Of a stretch of 64,000 nt of DNA, positions 45,475 to 54,396 are shown in pieces. The position numbers and the translations under genes are program-made. Each line of letters begins with the position of its first letter. Within the stretch, counting starts at the first letter, position 1. Under the pieces are notes generated by a model. The model made no database searches, was not told where the DNA came from, and saw only the letters and a program-made list of their open reading frames with translations. Source of the stretch: Affinirhizobium straminoryzae (GTDB lineage: Bacteria; Pseudomonadota; Alphaproteobacteria; Rhizobiales; Rhizobiaceae); assembly GCF_007004135.1 (NCBI RefSeq), contig NZ_VJMG01000010.1, positions 186,001 to 250,000 on the forward strand. Direction: 5' to 3'.

Positions 45475-46648
45475 CGGGCCGCTTTCCTTCCCTGGAGGCA
45501 CTTTCCACGCCTGCCGATTCCTTTGGTTCATCTGTCGAATAGGTTTTCCGCAGCAGGTCGGCAGCAGAGAGGGCGCATGCGGCATTGTCGAATTGCCGAC
45601 TGTAGAAGCGCCAGTAGATCGCCTCTCGGGACCAGCTGAATCCACGCCCGGCTTCTGCATCGGCGCGCGCCGCGATCAGCCGCGGATCGAAGAGACGGCC
45701 GCATTCGCTGAACATTGTCTCGATTGCCTCGTTCACTCGAAGCTGCATGGAAAGGAGAGCCCGAAGCCTTGAGGAGAGCCGCCCCTGCCCCGGGGACGCG
45801 CCGGGCGCATTCGCATCCGGCACAGCCCCTGAGATCTGCAAGGTGGCAAGCGTCTGCTCCAGCGCCTGTTCCAGCGGTTTCAACAGCAGCTCAACCTCGT
45901 GGGAGCGAGAAGCGTCAGCACCTGGCAAGGGCTCGAAATCCGGCTCCATTGCCTGGACGATCCGGACATCATCGCGCCTGCCGCCGACCTCCGATGCGCG
46001 GCTTACACCGATGGAAACACGGGTCGCGGCGCTATGCTCGAGCACATGACCGAGCGGCATGTCCGGCTCCGTCTCTTCCCACCAGTTCTCTGGCAGCACC
46101 TTTGCGTGCCTGTCCGGTTCCGGCGGACCATCCCAGCCGATCTCGACATTCCGAGACGAGGCGGCAGCCGACTTCGGGGACTGGATGAAGGCGAAGGGAT
46201 CATCCCGCTCCGGTGCCACCAACACACCGCTCGCCATCTGACCTGCCGGAACGATATCCGACAGAATGGAAGAGATCGTCGGCGTCTCCGGGCTCAGCGA
46301 AAGGCTGTCGTCCGGATCCTCCTGCGGGGCCACGCGCTCCCCAAGGATCGATACGCGGAACGACAGGTTGCCAATGCCAAGCATGCTGCCGTCACGCAGC
46401 GGCGCGCTCGCCCCATCCTGCAGCCATAAGCCATCGAGCTGGGAGCCGTTGGAACTGCGATCCACCAGCAGGAAGCTGTCACCGCGACGTTCAATCACGC
46501 AGTGGACCTTCGACACGCAACGATCCTCGTCAGGCAATTGCCAGTCGCAATCCGGTGAGCGTCCGACGGTGCGCCGTCCACGCTCCAGCTGCCACCGGTG
46601 TACAGGCACGGCGGAGGTCGGGTTCTGCAGAACGAGTTCAAGGCGCAT
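45464..46648 (-). CDS. fha: T6SS forkhead-associated protein Fha (TagH/ImpI)
   Basis: A 394-aa protein with an N-terminal FHA domain (about 15-95): RRTVGRSPDCDWQLPD (phosphothreonine-binding Arg and Ser), KVHCVIERR and SSNGSQLDG. A long middle part and a C-terminal helical domain of the TagH type follow (LLKPLEQALEQTLATLQ, RLRALLSMQLRVNEAIE, FSECGRLFDPRL). In the phosphorylation pathway Fha recognises the TssL or Fha phospho-site made by PpkA and promotes secretion. The start ATG 46648 overlaps tssG by 11 bases. Confidence 0.9.
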   Translation of the reverse strand: MRLELVLQNPTSAVPVHRWQLERGRRTVGRSPDCDWQLPDEDRCVSKVHCVIERRGDSFLLVDRSSNGSQLDGLWLQDGASAPLRDGSMLGIGNLSFRVSILGERVAPQEDPDDSLSLSPETPTISSILSDIVPAGQMASGVLVAPERDDPFAFIQSPKSAAASSRNVEIGWDGPPEPDRHAKVLPENWWEETEPDMPLGHVLEHSAATRVSIGVSRASEVGGRRDDVRIVQAMEPDFEPLPGADASRSHEVELLLKPLEQALEQTLATLQISGAVPDANAPGASPGQGRLSSRLRALLSMQLRVNEAIETMFSECGRLFDPRLIAARADAEAGRGFSWSREAIYWRFYSRQFDNAACALSAADLLRKTYSTDEPKESAGVESASREGKRPDAI

Positions 46649-47660
46649 GCTGCACCTCCATGGCCATATTCTCCACCGCCATGGCCTGCACCACGGCGTC
46701 ACCGCTATCGCGGGCGGCCGGAGCGATCCTGGCCCAGGCGTTCCAGCCGAGACGCGGCGGATCCCCGGAGCGGCCCAATTGCGTTTCCGGGACATCCTCC
46801 TTCCGGAGCACCACCTGGATGTCGAAATCGAGCGAGGGGCCGACATAGAGCCGCGTCAGCGCCACGATCTCGCCCATGGCGCGGGCATCGGGGGAAAGTC
46901 TGAGATAATCGCCATAGTGAAGCGGCCCGATGACAACCCGAAAGCCACCGGACTGGTCGCGAAACCGAGAGCCTGCCGAGACATTGGTACCGAGTTGCAG
47001 GCCCTGTGGCTGGCCGATCCGGCTTCGTTCCGCAGGCGGAATTGTCAGCCAGCGCGGCCGAAACTGCTCGATCTGCACCGGTGCGCCGGTCAGTTCTTCC
47101 AGCATGGCCGCCAGACCTGATGCATGGCGGGTCCGATCCGCGAAGAAGCCCGAAAATCGCAGCGGCAAATCGCGGCTGATGCCGGCGCGCTCAACCGTTC
47201 GGCGCGTGCCAAAGCCTCCGAGTGACAAAAGCGCGCGCAAGAAGCCAGCCTTCGCCTCCTTGCCTTGCCAGCGCAGAGCGCGCGCCAGCCGATATTTCTC
47301 GCAGGCATCGGCAAACAGCTCGCTGATGCGTCCGTTGAACACATCGAGAAATGCAGAAAGTGCGCGTGAACGCTGCCGCTCCTCGCGCAGAATCAGCTGA
47401 TTATAGGAGGGAGGCAACGCGCCCACAGGCCCGCTGAGGCTCGCAAACAGCGAACGAATCCGGCTGCATCTTTCGCTCCGCTCGAATCCGCTGACCGCAA
47501 GCGGCGCCGGATCCACGCCCACAGGCGCAACCACATCCAGGCCGTCCGGACTGACCGCCTGGGCAACCCGAAGCGCCGTAACGGGTTCGAAACTGCCGGG
47601 ATCCCGCACCAGCCGTTCGGCAAGCACATCAGGAAACTGATCAACCGATCCTGCGTCCAT
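46638..47660 (-). CDS. tssG: T6SS baseplate protein TssG (ImpH)
   Basis: A 340-aa TssG. The conserved N-terminal region has RVAQAVSPDGLDVVAPVGV and FERSERCSRIRSLFASL; GALPPSYNQLILREERQRS and FLDVFNGRISELF are the most typical segments. TssG with TssF and TssE forms the wedge of the phage-like baseplate. The start is ATG 47660 with a GAGGTG ribosome site; GTG 47666 is in frame. It follows tssF after 7 bases and overlaps fha at its end. Confidence 0.9.
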   Translation of the reverse strand: MDAGSVDQFPDVLAERLVRDPGSFEPVTALRVAQAVSPDGLDVVAPVGVDPAPLAVSGFERSERCSRIRSLFASLSGPVGALPPSYNQLILREERQRSRALSAFLDVFNGRISELFADACEKYRLARALRWQGKEAKAGFLRALLSLGGFGTRRTVERAGISRDLPLRFSGFFADRTRHASGLAAMLEELTGAPVQIEQFRPRWLTIPPAERSRIGQPQGLQLGTNVSAGSRFRDQSGGFRVVIGPLHYGDYLRLSPDARAMGEIVALTRLYVGPSLDFDIQVVLRKEDVPETQLGRSGDPPRLGWNAWARIAPAARDSGDAVVQAMAVENMAMEVQHAP

Positions 47661-47667
47661 CGTCACC

Positions 47668-49449
47668 TCACACCAGAGGCCGCGCGGCCGCGCGTGCCGG
47701 CCAGCGGGCCACCGGCTCGCTGATGCCTTTCAAGAGCACCGTCAGACGCGTGAAGCTGTTGATCGACGTGTAGAGCCCGAAGAACCGATCGAGAATGCTC
47801 CCGAAAAGATATGCAGCGGCCGGATCGATCGCATTGGGATCGAACGTCAGCGTGATGTCGGTCCCCGGCGCCATGCCGCCATGCGGCATGCGAGCCAGAG
47901 AGGGCTCGGCACTGATGCCGATGATCGCCTCCGCGAACAGACGGGTCTCCGGACTGTCCCGAAAACTGTAGAGCGAGAGGATGTCCTTCAGCGCTCCACC
48001 ATTGCAATCCGTCAGCGAAAGATGATTGAGCAGAAGGTGGGAGATCAGCCTCCAGTTTCTCGCCTCCTGATCATTCATCCGCACCGAAGGCGTGGGTGGA
48101 ATCAGGGCCTGCAACCGGTGAACCGCTTCATGGCCAGAGGCGAGTTGCAGATGCGGATGGCCGCCGCCGAACGGCAATTGCTCCGGCAGGTTCCTGTTGA
48201 TGCACAGCGCATCGACACTGGCAACCGTATCGACCGGACTGAAATGACGCCGGTTACGGTCGACAAAGGCGATATCGGTGTCGCTCGTGCCATCTTCATC
48301 GCAGAAGCGGCGGGTGATCTGCCAGTAGGTGCTGGCACTGTCGCTGCGATAGGTCCGGCCGAAGAAGGGCTGGCTGGTTTCCTTGACGCCTTTTGTCGAG
48401 GTCAGCGTTACCTGCTCGACGGCAAAGATCTCACGCGTCTGCTGACGCCGTGAGTCCGCGAGAAGACGATATTCGGTCCGCGTGCCATCGATCGTGACCG
48501 GCTCGCAGGCCTGGCGAAAGAGATTGACCACCGGCACCGCATGCAAGGCGAAATCACGCACCGAGATGGCCCGTTCAAGCTTGGGACTGGTCTGATCGAG
48601 ATAGATGAAGATCTCGAGTTCATTCTGTTGCCAGTCCTCGAGGCCCGAGAGTTCGATGAACAGGAACTTCTGCGGCAAAGCGAAGAACTCCGTCAGCAGA
48701 CGGTACCCCTCGAAGCTCGGCGCGGGATAGGGAAGCAGCGCTTCCTCCGCATCGAAACCGGTGGGGCGAAGATGGCTTGCCGTGAGGATCCGGGGCTGCA
48801 GATCGCCGGAATGCCGGGCAAGAGCGATGCCAACCGTATGATTGCAGAGCAATTCGTGGATCTGGACGGCCTGAGGCCATGGGGATGCGATATGCAGGCG
48901 AAGACCGGAGAGCCCGATGCCGCCGAGCGATTGCCGTGGATCGCGACTGCGCAGCAACAGTCGCAGGCAGCCGGTCACACCGGTGAACGGCACCGCTGGC
49001 GCCTCGATCGGCTGGCCGGCCAGACGTGCTGCAGCAAGCTCGACCGGCGCGATCCGGACGTCCTGGCTGGTTCGGAACCGACAAGTTTCCCCTGCCACCG
49101 GTTCTGCCAGAATCTCTGTATGACGCGCAACGATCTGTTGCGCGGCGACAGTCCGGGCCGGCTCGAACTGGACGATGAACATCGATGGGATTGGCGCCAG
49201 GTAATGCGGGTAAAGCGTCTCCAGCAGGCTATCCGTCAGTTCCGGAAACTCGTCGTCCAGCTTCTGGCGCACGCGCGCGGCCGAATAGGCAAAGCTCTGG
49301 ATCAGACGTTCCACATGGGGATCGTCGACCACCTCCCCCGTCATGCGCAGCCGCCCGGCGATTTTCGGAAAGCTTTCCGCAAAGCGGCTTGCACGCTGAC
49401 GCAATGCAGACAGTTCTTCATTGTAGCGTGCGAGAAATCCCTCAGCCAT
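47668..49449 (-). CDS. tssF: T6SS baseplate protein TssF (ImpG)
   Basis: A 593-aa TssF. The N-terminus FLARYNEELSALRQRASRFAESFPKIAGRL is the family hallmark, with LIQSFAYSAARVRQKLDDEFPELTDSLLE and HYLAPIPSM next (given here as separate motifs). TssF is the main wedge component of the baseplate. An upstream extension to 49545 overlaps tssE and is unlikely to be used; ATG 49449 is preferred. It overlaps tssE by 8 bases. Confidence 0.9.
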   Translation of the reverse strand: MAEGFLARYNEELSALRQRASRFAESFPKIAGRLRMTGEVVDDPHVERLIQSFAYSAARVRQKLDDEFPELTDSLLETLYPHYLAPIPSMFIVQFEPARTVAAQQIVARHTEILAEPVAGETCRFRTSQDVRIAPVELAAARLAGQPIEAPAVPFTGVTGCLRLLLRSRDPRQSLGGIGLSGLRLHIASPWPQAVQIHELLCNHTVGIALARHSGDLQPRILTASHLRPTGFDAEEALLPYPAPSFEGYRLLTEFFALPQKFLFIELSGLEDWQQNELEIFIYLDQTSPKLERAISVRDFALHAVPVVNLFRQACEPVTIDGTRTEYRLLADSRRQQTREIFAVEQVTLTSTKGVKETSQPFFGRTYRSDSASTYWQITRRFCDEDGTSDTDIAFVDRNRRHFSPVDTVASVDALCINRNLPEQLPFGGGHPHLQLASGHEAVHRLQALIPPTPSVRMNDQEARNWRLISHLLLNHLSLTDCNGGALKDILSLYSFRDSPETRLFAEAIIGISAEPSLARMPHGGMAPGTDITLTFDPNAIDPAAAYLFGSILDRFFGLYTSINSFTRLTVLLKGISEPVARWPARAAARPLV

Positions 49450-49951
49450 CGGCGCCCTCCACATGGAAGCGTTGCGAGGACGGATCAATGACGGACTCGA
49501 AGCTGATCGGCGGCATCCCCTCATGCAGGCGGAAGGTTGCCTCAATGCGCATGCGAAGAGCGCGGGCCGTCATGCTCCGGTTTTTCAGGATCGTCACACG
49601 GACATTCGAAAGCCTTGTCTCGAAGCGGCTGATGCTGCGTTCGATCGAACGCGCGAGCGCGAACTTGGATTCATCCGTCATCAGATTGGCCGCCACCACG
49701 CCGTCAACGCCGAAGGTCCGCAAGGAGTTCTGCAGCTCCGGAAAGCCCTTTCCGGGAGATTGAACGCAGCGGCGCGTGTTCAGCAGAAGCTCCAGATCCC
49801 GTCGGATGGCCTCGCGCAGTTCGCGCACCTGAGTGGCATCACTCACCGGCGGATCAGCGGGACTGAACGGCGCGTCGTCCAGCAGCCGGTCAAGAACCGA
49901 GCGTACCAATTGTCGGCTGCCGGCCCGGTAGATGTCCAGCGGATCAGCCAT
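49442..49951 (-). CDS. tssE: T6SS baseplate protein TssE (gp25-like)
   Basis: A 169-aa gp25-like protein. LREAIRRDLELLLNTRR is the conserved N-terminal region and contains the E-x-x-R-type interface; SLRTFGVDG and SNVRVTILKN follow. TssE links the sheath base to TssF/TssG. The length is normal, and the gene overlaps both tagJ and tssF by 8 bases. Confidence 0.9.
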   Translation of the reverse strand: MADPLDIYRAGSRQLVRSVLDRLLDDAPFSPADPPVSDATQVRELREAIRRDLELLLNTRRCVQSPGKGFPELQNSLRTFGVDGVVAANLMTDESKFALARSIERSISRFETRLSNVRVTILKNRSMTARALRMRIEATFRLHEGMPPISFESVIDPSSQRFHVEGADG

Positions 49952-50783
49952 GGACGCTTCTCCGCGCCACCGCGCTCGCTTCCGCCGACACTCCCGTCAA
50001 CCGGTGGATCTCGCCAAGGGCGCGCAACTCGTTCCCGGCGAGGAAGCACCGCTGCCCCCGCCCGACGGTCAGCCCCGTGGGCAATTCCAGCCATTCCGTT
50101 GCATGACCGAGACGCAATTGGTCGACCTCGCCGTGCGGCTGATGATAGATCGCCGGAATCAGGACAGGGGCAACGGCACCATCGATCAGCGTGAGATGTG
50201 CCCGGCGGAATGCCATGTCGCGGAGACGTGCGACGGGCTCGACCTCAAGGGCCGCGATCCTCGAAAAATCGATCCACAGATAGGCGCCACCGGACATGAT
50301 GACTTCAAGCGCATGGGGGATGCGATCATCGAGATCGCGTATGTCGTCTATCTCGTTTCCGTTGCAGGACATGGCCTGTTCACCGCGCAGCGTTTCCAGT
50401 TCCGCCAGCGCTTCATGCACCTCGTCACGGCGCCCCTCGCGATGCGCGATGGCCACTTTGATGGCCTGCCGGTCGAGCGCGGTCGGACCTTCGGGGAAGT
50501 CGGGCATGGCTCCCGTCGTGAACCACGCATCCCGCGCCGCCATCGCGCGCAACTGATGTCTGAGCAGGGCAAAGCCCATGACCGCATCCGGCTGGAAGGT
50601 CGCGGCAATCCCGCATTGACCGTCGGCCCGTTCATACTCGCCGGCGAGAATCAGGAGATCGATGTAGAGATGGCGCGCCTGCGCGTCGGAGGGTTTTTCG
50701 CGCAGAGCCGCCTTCACGTCTTCAAGCGCCTCCTCCAGTCTGGCCTCGGCTACACATGCCGAAATCTGCTCGAACAGGCTCAT
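49944..50783 (-). CDS. tagJ: T6SS accessory protein TagJ (ImpE)
   Basis: A 279-aa TagJ/ImpE protein. The N-terminus has TPR-like helices (EEALEDVKAALREKPSDAQARHLYIDLLILAGEYERA), and a C-terminal beta-rich half includes YLWIDFSRIAALEVEPVA. TagJ binds the N-terminal helix of TssB and is linked to sheath recycling in some systems. It is present in a subset of T6SS including Agrobacterium. Its start overlaps the tssC paralog stop as ATGA. Confidence 0.88.
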   Translation of the reverse strand: MSLFEQISACVAEARLEEALEDVKAALREKPSDAQARHLYIDLLILAGEYERADGQCGIAATFQPDAVMGFALLRHQLRAMAARDAWFTTGAMPDFPEGPTALDRQAIKVAIAHREGRRDEVHEALAELETLRGEQAMSCNGNEIDDIRDLDDRIPHALEVIMSGGAYLWIDFSRIAALEVEPVARLRDMAFRRAHLTLIDGAVAPVLIPAIYHQPHGEVDQLRLGHATEWLELPTGLTVGRGQRCFLAGNELRALGEIHRLTGVSAEASAVARRSVHG

Positions 50784-52168
50784 GCCGATATCCTTTCACG
50801 CGGTTCTGGTCTGGTCGGGACACCCCGATCCGGGTTCGCTTCGGCGATCAGGTGGAAACTGGTAGAAATGTCATCCAGCTGGAAATGCGGCTGAAGGCGG
50901 ACCGTACAGGCGAAGCTGCCTGGTTTGCCTGCGACTTCCGAGACCGAAACTCCCGCCGAACGCAGCGGATAGCGAATGCGCAGGGAAACATCGGCATCCT
51001 CGTTGCCGAGCGTATAGCCGGTCAGCCAGTCATTGAGACGCCGCTCCAGCGTTCCGGCATCCGCAAGCTTGCCGATCTCATCGCGCATGATCACCTTGAG
51101 GTAATGGCTGAAGCGGGAGGCACAGAAAACATACTGGAGCATGCCCGCCAGCCGCGCATTCTGCCGCGCCTGATCGCTGGAGTAATGCGGTGGAGCATGC
51201 AGCGAAGGGTTAGAATTGAAGATCGCATTGGCGGTGAGGTAGGTCGTTCCAATGGGGATGATGCCCAGTTCCCCAAGCTGCTGCTCCTGGGCGCTCGACA
51301 GCCGGACTTCAACCGGGGGCTGGCGAGACAAGCCTTCGCTTTCCAATCCGAGATCCAGAGGGGGCAGTTCGTCGGCAGACAGGAAACCGCCATCGGTCGC
51401 ATCCTGTGTCACACCGCGAATATCGGCAAACCAGCCGGACTCGATGAAATTCCGGATCAGAACGGCCCCGAAGGCAAAGGATCCATTCCCCCACAGCAGA
51501 TCGCGCGCATCCTCGCCGATCCGTTCGCGAAACGGAAAGGGATCGGCTCGACGTCGATCATGCGACTTGAGCGGCTGTCGCATCAACACACGAGGCGCCA
51601 CAAGCCCCAGGAAGCGCGCATCGTCGCCAGCGCGCAGCGTATTCCAGCGCAGCCGCCGCGGATCGGTCGAAAGCCAGCTGAAATCCGTAATACGACCCAG
51701 TTCCGAAAAGGCGTCGAGACCAACCGTTTTCGGCGTGGCACCGGCCACGATGGGGCAGAAGGCGGCTGCCGCCATGGTGGCGAGATGTGTGAGCGCGCCG
51801 ACAGGATCCGCGTGGGCAGGCTCGGCCGGCGAGAAATAGAAATCGGCGACCAGCAGGCCGAAGGGCTCACCGCCCGGCATGCCGAATTCCCGGCTGTACA
51901 CCAGTTCGAACAGAGGGCTCTGGTCGAAATCGGCGGCGCGATCCAGCGATCGGGCAAGCTCCGCCCACCCAACGCTTAAAAGCTTTACCTTCACATCGCT
52001 GCCGCGGGATGCTTGACGCACCAGCATTGCAAGCCCGCGCCAACGGGCTTCCATGGCCTGAAACTGCTCATGATGCATAATGGCATTGAGCTGATCATTC
52101 AGCGCCTCATCGATCAGGCATATCACTCGATCGGCGAGCCGGCGGGCATCGCACCTGACGTCCAGCAT
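50780..52168 (-). CDS. Second TssC-like sheath protein (TssC40-type paralog)
   Basis: A 462-aa TssC-family protein that lacks the N-terminal 30 residues seen in the neighbouring tssC product. It keeps MHHEQFQAMEARWRGLAMLV, EFGMPGGEPFGLLVADF and ASRFSHYLKVIMRDEIGK, the TssC core. Charge and sequence differ clearly from the other copy, so it is an old duplication, as in the A. tumefaciens TssC40/TssC41 pair. It may be a cap- or base-specific sheath subunit. The start is ATG 52168 with GAGG seven bases upstream; a longer frame to 52249 would overlap the promoter-proximal gene. Its separate role is unproven. Confidence 0.85.
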   Translation of the reverse strand: MLDVRCDARRLADRVICLIDEALNDQLNAIMHHEQFQAMEARWRGLAMLVRQASRGSDVKVKLLSVGWAELARSLDRAADFDQSPLFELVYSREFGMPGGEPFGLLVADFYFSPAEPAHADPVGALTHLATMAAAAFCPIVAGATPKTVGLDAFSELGRITDFSWLSTDPRRLRWNTLRAGDDARFLGLVAPRVLMRQPLKSHDRRRADPFPFRERIGEDARDLLWGNGSFAFGAVLIRNFIESGWFADIRGVTQDATDGGFLSADELPPLDLGLESEGLSRQPPVEVRLSSAQEQQLGELGIIPIGTTYLTANAIFNSNPSLHAPPHYSSDQARQNARLAGMLQYVFCASRFSHYLKVIMRDEIGKLADAGTLERRLNDWLTGYTLGNEDADVSLRIRYPLRSAGVSVSEVAGKPGSFACTVRLQPHFQLDDISTSFHLIAEANPDRGVPTRPEPRERISA

Positions 52169-52223
52169 CTTGGGTCCTCGCGAAGGGATGAGGTGGGATG
52201 CCAGGCGGCATCCGCCACCGGTC

Positions 52224-53705
52224 TCAATTTTTCGACGGGATACGCGCAACCATGCGAAGCGAGGTGGTCAATTCTTCCATCTGCAGCCAGGGACGCATCC
52301 AGGCGACCGCATTGTAGGAGCCGGGACGTCCGGGAATCTCCTGAACTGTCACCTTCGCATCGCGCAGCGGATACTTCGTCCGCGATTCCTCGCCCGCATC
52401 GTCATTCGCATTGACGTAGTTGGAAATCCAGCGATTGAGCCAGGCTTCGCAATCCTTGGCCTCCATGAAGGAGCCGATCTTGTCCCGGCCCATGACCTTC
52501 AGATAATGGGCAAAGCGCGAGGTCGCCATCATGTAGGGCAGCCGGGCGGACACGGCCGCATTCGCCGTCGCTTCCGGACGATCGTAAACCTTGGGTTTGT
52601 GTGCGGTCTGCGCGCCGAAGAAGACGGCGTAATCGGTATTCTTGTAGTGGCAAAGCGGAAGGAAGCCGAGCTTGCCAAGTTCTGCATCCCGGCGGTCGGT
52701 TACGCCGACTTCCGTCGGGCATTTGAGATCGAGATCGCCGTCATCGCTGGCGAAGATATGCATCGGCAGGTTCTCCACCTTGCCGCCGTTTTCCGCGCCG
52801 CGGATCGCCGTGCACCAGCCGCTTTTCGCAAAGGCATCGGTCAGGCGCGTCCCCAGCACATAGGCTGCGTTCATCCAGCAATAGGCATCATGCGGCAGTT
52901 CACAAGTGGCAGAACCACCGGTCTCGTCATAGTTGAAGGCATCGATGGGAACGGTCTTCGGGCCGTAAGGCATGCGCGACAGAACGCGCGGCATGGCAAG
53001 GGCCACAAAGCGCGAATCGTCGCTATCGCGGAAGCTCCGCCACTTCGCATATTCCACCGTATCGAAGATCTTCTCGAGATCCCGCGGCTTTGCCAGTTCG
53101 GTGAAATTCTCGAAGCCGAACATGCGCGGGCTGGCGGCGGAGATGAAGGGCGCGAAGGAGGCGGCCGCAATCATCGAGACACCCTGCAGAAGCTGCACAT
53201 CCTCGAAGGAATTGTCGAACTCGAAGTCGCCGATCAGCGCACCCATCGGCTCGCCGCCGGGCGTGCCGAACTCGTCTTCATAGATGGACTTGAACAGCCG
53301 TGACTGATCAAACTCCACGGCCTTGGCAAGATCCTTGGACAGTTCCCGCTTGGATGCATTGAGAACGCGGATCTTGAGGTTGGCACTCGTTTCCGAGTTC
53401 TTGACCAGATAGCTCAGCCCACGCCAGCTGCCTTCCAGCTTGACGAAGTCCGGCGCGTGCATGATCGCAGCCAGTTGCTGCGAGATCGCCCTGTCGATCT
53501 CGGCAATCGCATTGTTGAGCGTAACGGTGAGGTTGCGATCATAGGAAACCGTGCCCTTCAGGGCCTGGTCGGTCAGCGTTCGCAGCAGGTTCTGCGCGCG
53601 ATCCGGTTCCGTCTGCCGGGTGGCGGCAACCACTTTGGTCAAGAGGTCATCGTCCGGCGCAAATGTGGATGCTTCCCGTGTCTGCACCTGTGTTTCAGCA
53701 CTCAT
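52224..53705 (-). CDS. tssC: T6SS contractile sheath protein TssC
   Basis: A 493-aa TssC (VipB). Features include IMHAPDFVKLEGSWRGLSYLV, FKSIYEDEFGTPGGEPMGALIGDFEF-type core split as EFGTPGGEPMGALIGD, and MATSRFAHYLKVMGRDKIGS. With TssB it polymerises into the contractile sheath around the Hcp tube. The start ATG 53705 follows AAGGA. About 100 bases separate it from tssB. Confidence 0.93.
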   Translation of the reverse strand: MSAETQVQTREASTFAPDDDLLTKVVAATRQTEPDRAQNLLRTLTDQALKGTVSYDRNLTVTLNNAIAEIDRAISQQLAAIMHAPDFVKLEGSWRGLSYLVKNSETSANLKIRVLNASKRELSKDLAKAVEFDQSRLFKSIYEDEFGTPGGEPMGALIGDFEFDNSFEDVQLLQGVSMIAAASFAPFISAASPRMFGFENFTELAKPRDLEKIFDTVEYAKWRSFRDSDDSRFVALAMPRVLSRMPYGPKTVPIDAFNYDETGGSATCELPHDAYCWMNAAYVLGTRLTDAFAKSGWCTAIRGAENGGKVENLPMHIFASDDGDLDLKCPTEVGVTDRRDAELGKLGFLPLCHYKNTDYAVFFGAQTAHKPKVYDRPEATANAAVSARLPYMMATSRFAHYLKVMGRDKIGSFMEAKDCEAWLNRWISNYVNANDDAGEESRTKYPLRDAKVTVQEIPGRPGSYNAVAWMRPWLQMEELTTSLRMVARIPSKN

Positions 53706-53807
53706 CTCGTCGTCCTTCCCATGGCTGCGAGGCCTACCCCCTCGCGCTCTTGATCCTTGAAAAACGGGAGGAGAGCGGATCGCTCGCCTCGCACACGGCG
53801 TTCCGGG

Positions 53808-54314
53808 TCAGGTCGCGCGCGCCTTCTCGCCCAGCTGGGCAACCAGCTTCGCCAGATCACCCTTGTTCTGCAGAATGTCTTCGAGCAGCCGCTCCAGTTC
53901 TTCCGAACGGTCGGCCTTGCTCATCAGATCGCGCAGTTCGTTGCGCGCATCGAGAAGCGCCTTGAGGGCAGGCACCTGCTCGACGATCGCACCCGGCTCG
54001 AAATCCTCCATCTTTTCGAACCTCAGCGAGACCTCCATCTGGGTCCCGTCATTCTGCAGCGTGTTGTCGACGGTGAGCTGCAGACCGGGCGTCATGCGCC
54101 GCATGACGTCATCAAAATTGTCGCGGTCGATCTGGACGAACTTGCGCTCACCGAATGGCTTCAGCGGTTGGGTGGGATGACCGGAGAAGTCACCGAGAAC
54201 GCCGACCACGAAGGGAAGCTCCTTGGCAACCATCGCGCCTTCCGTTTCGACCTCGTATTTGATGTGGACGCGGGGCTTGCGAACCCTCTCCAGTTTCTCG
54301 TGCACACTTGCCAT
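53808..54314 (-). CDS. tssB: T6SS contractile sheath protein TssB
   Basis: A 168-aa TssB (VipA). The conserved start [22 protein letters not shown], then [13 protein letters not shown] and [16 protein letters not shown] are diagnostic. It forms the sheath with TssC and contains the N-terminal region that TagJ binds. ATG 54314 has AGGAAGGAG upstream; the 21-residue extension to 54377 is not family-like. Confidence 0.93.
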   Translation of the reverse strand: MASVHEKLERVRKPRVHIKYEVETEGAMVAKELPFVVGVLGDFSGHPTQPLKPFGERKFVQIDRDNFDDVMRRMTPGLQLTVDNTLQNDGTQMEVSLRFEKMEDFEPGAIVEQVPALKALLDARNELRDLMSKADRSEELERLLEDILQNKGDLAKLVAQLGEKARAT

Positions 54315-54396
54315 CTGAACGTCTCCTTCCTGCGCTCGGGCAGATTGCTCCATTGTGACCCATGCGCTCAGCCGCACGGTCTCTTCTCACGCCATG

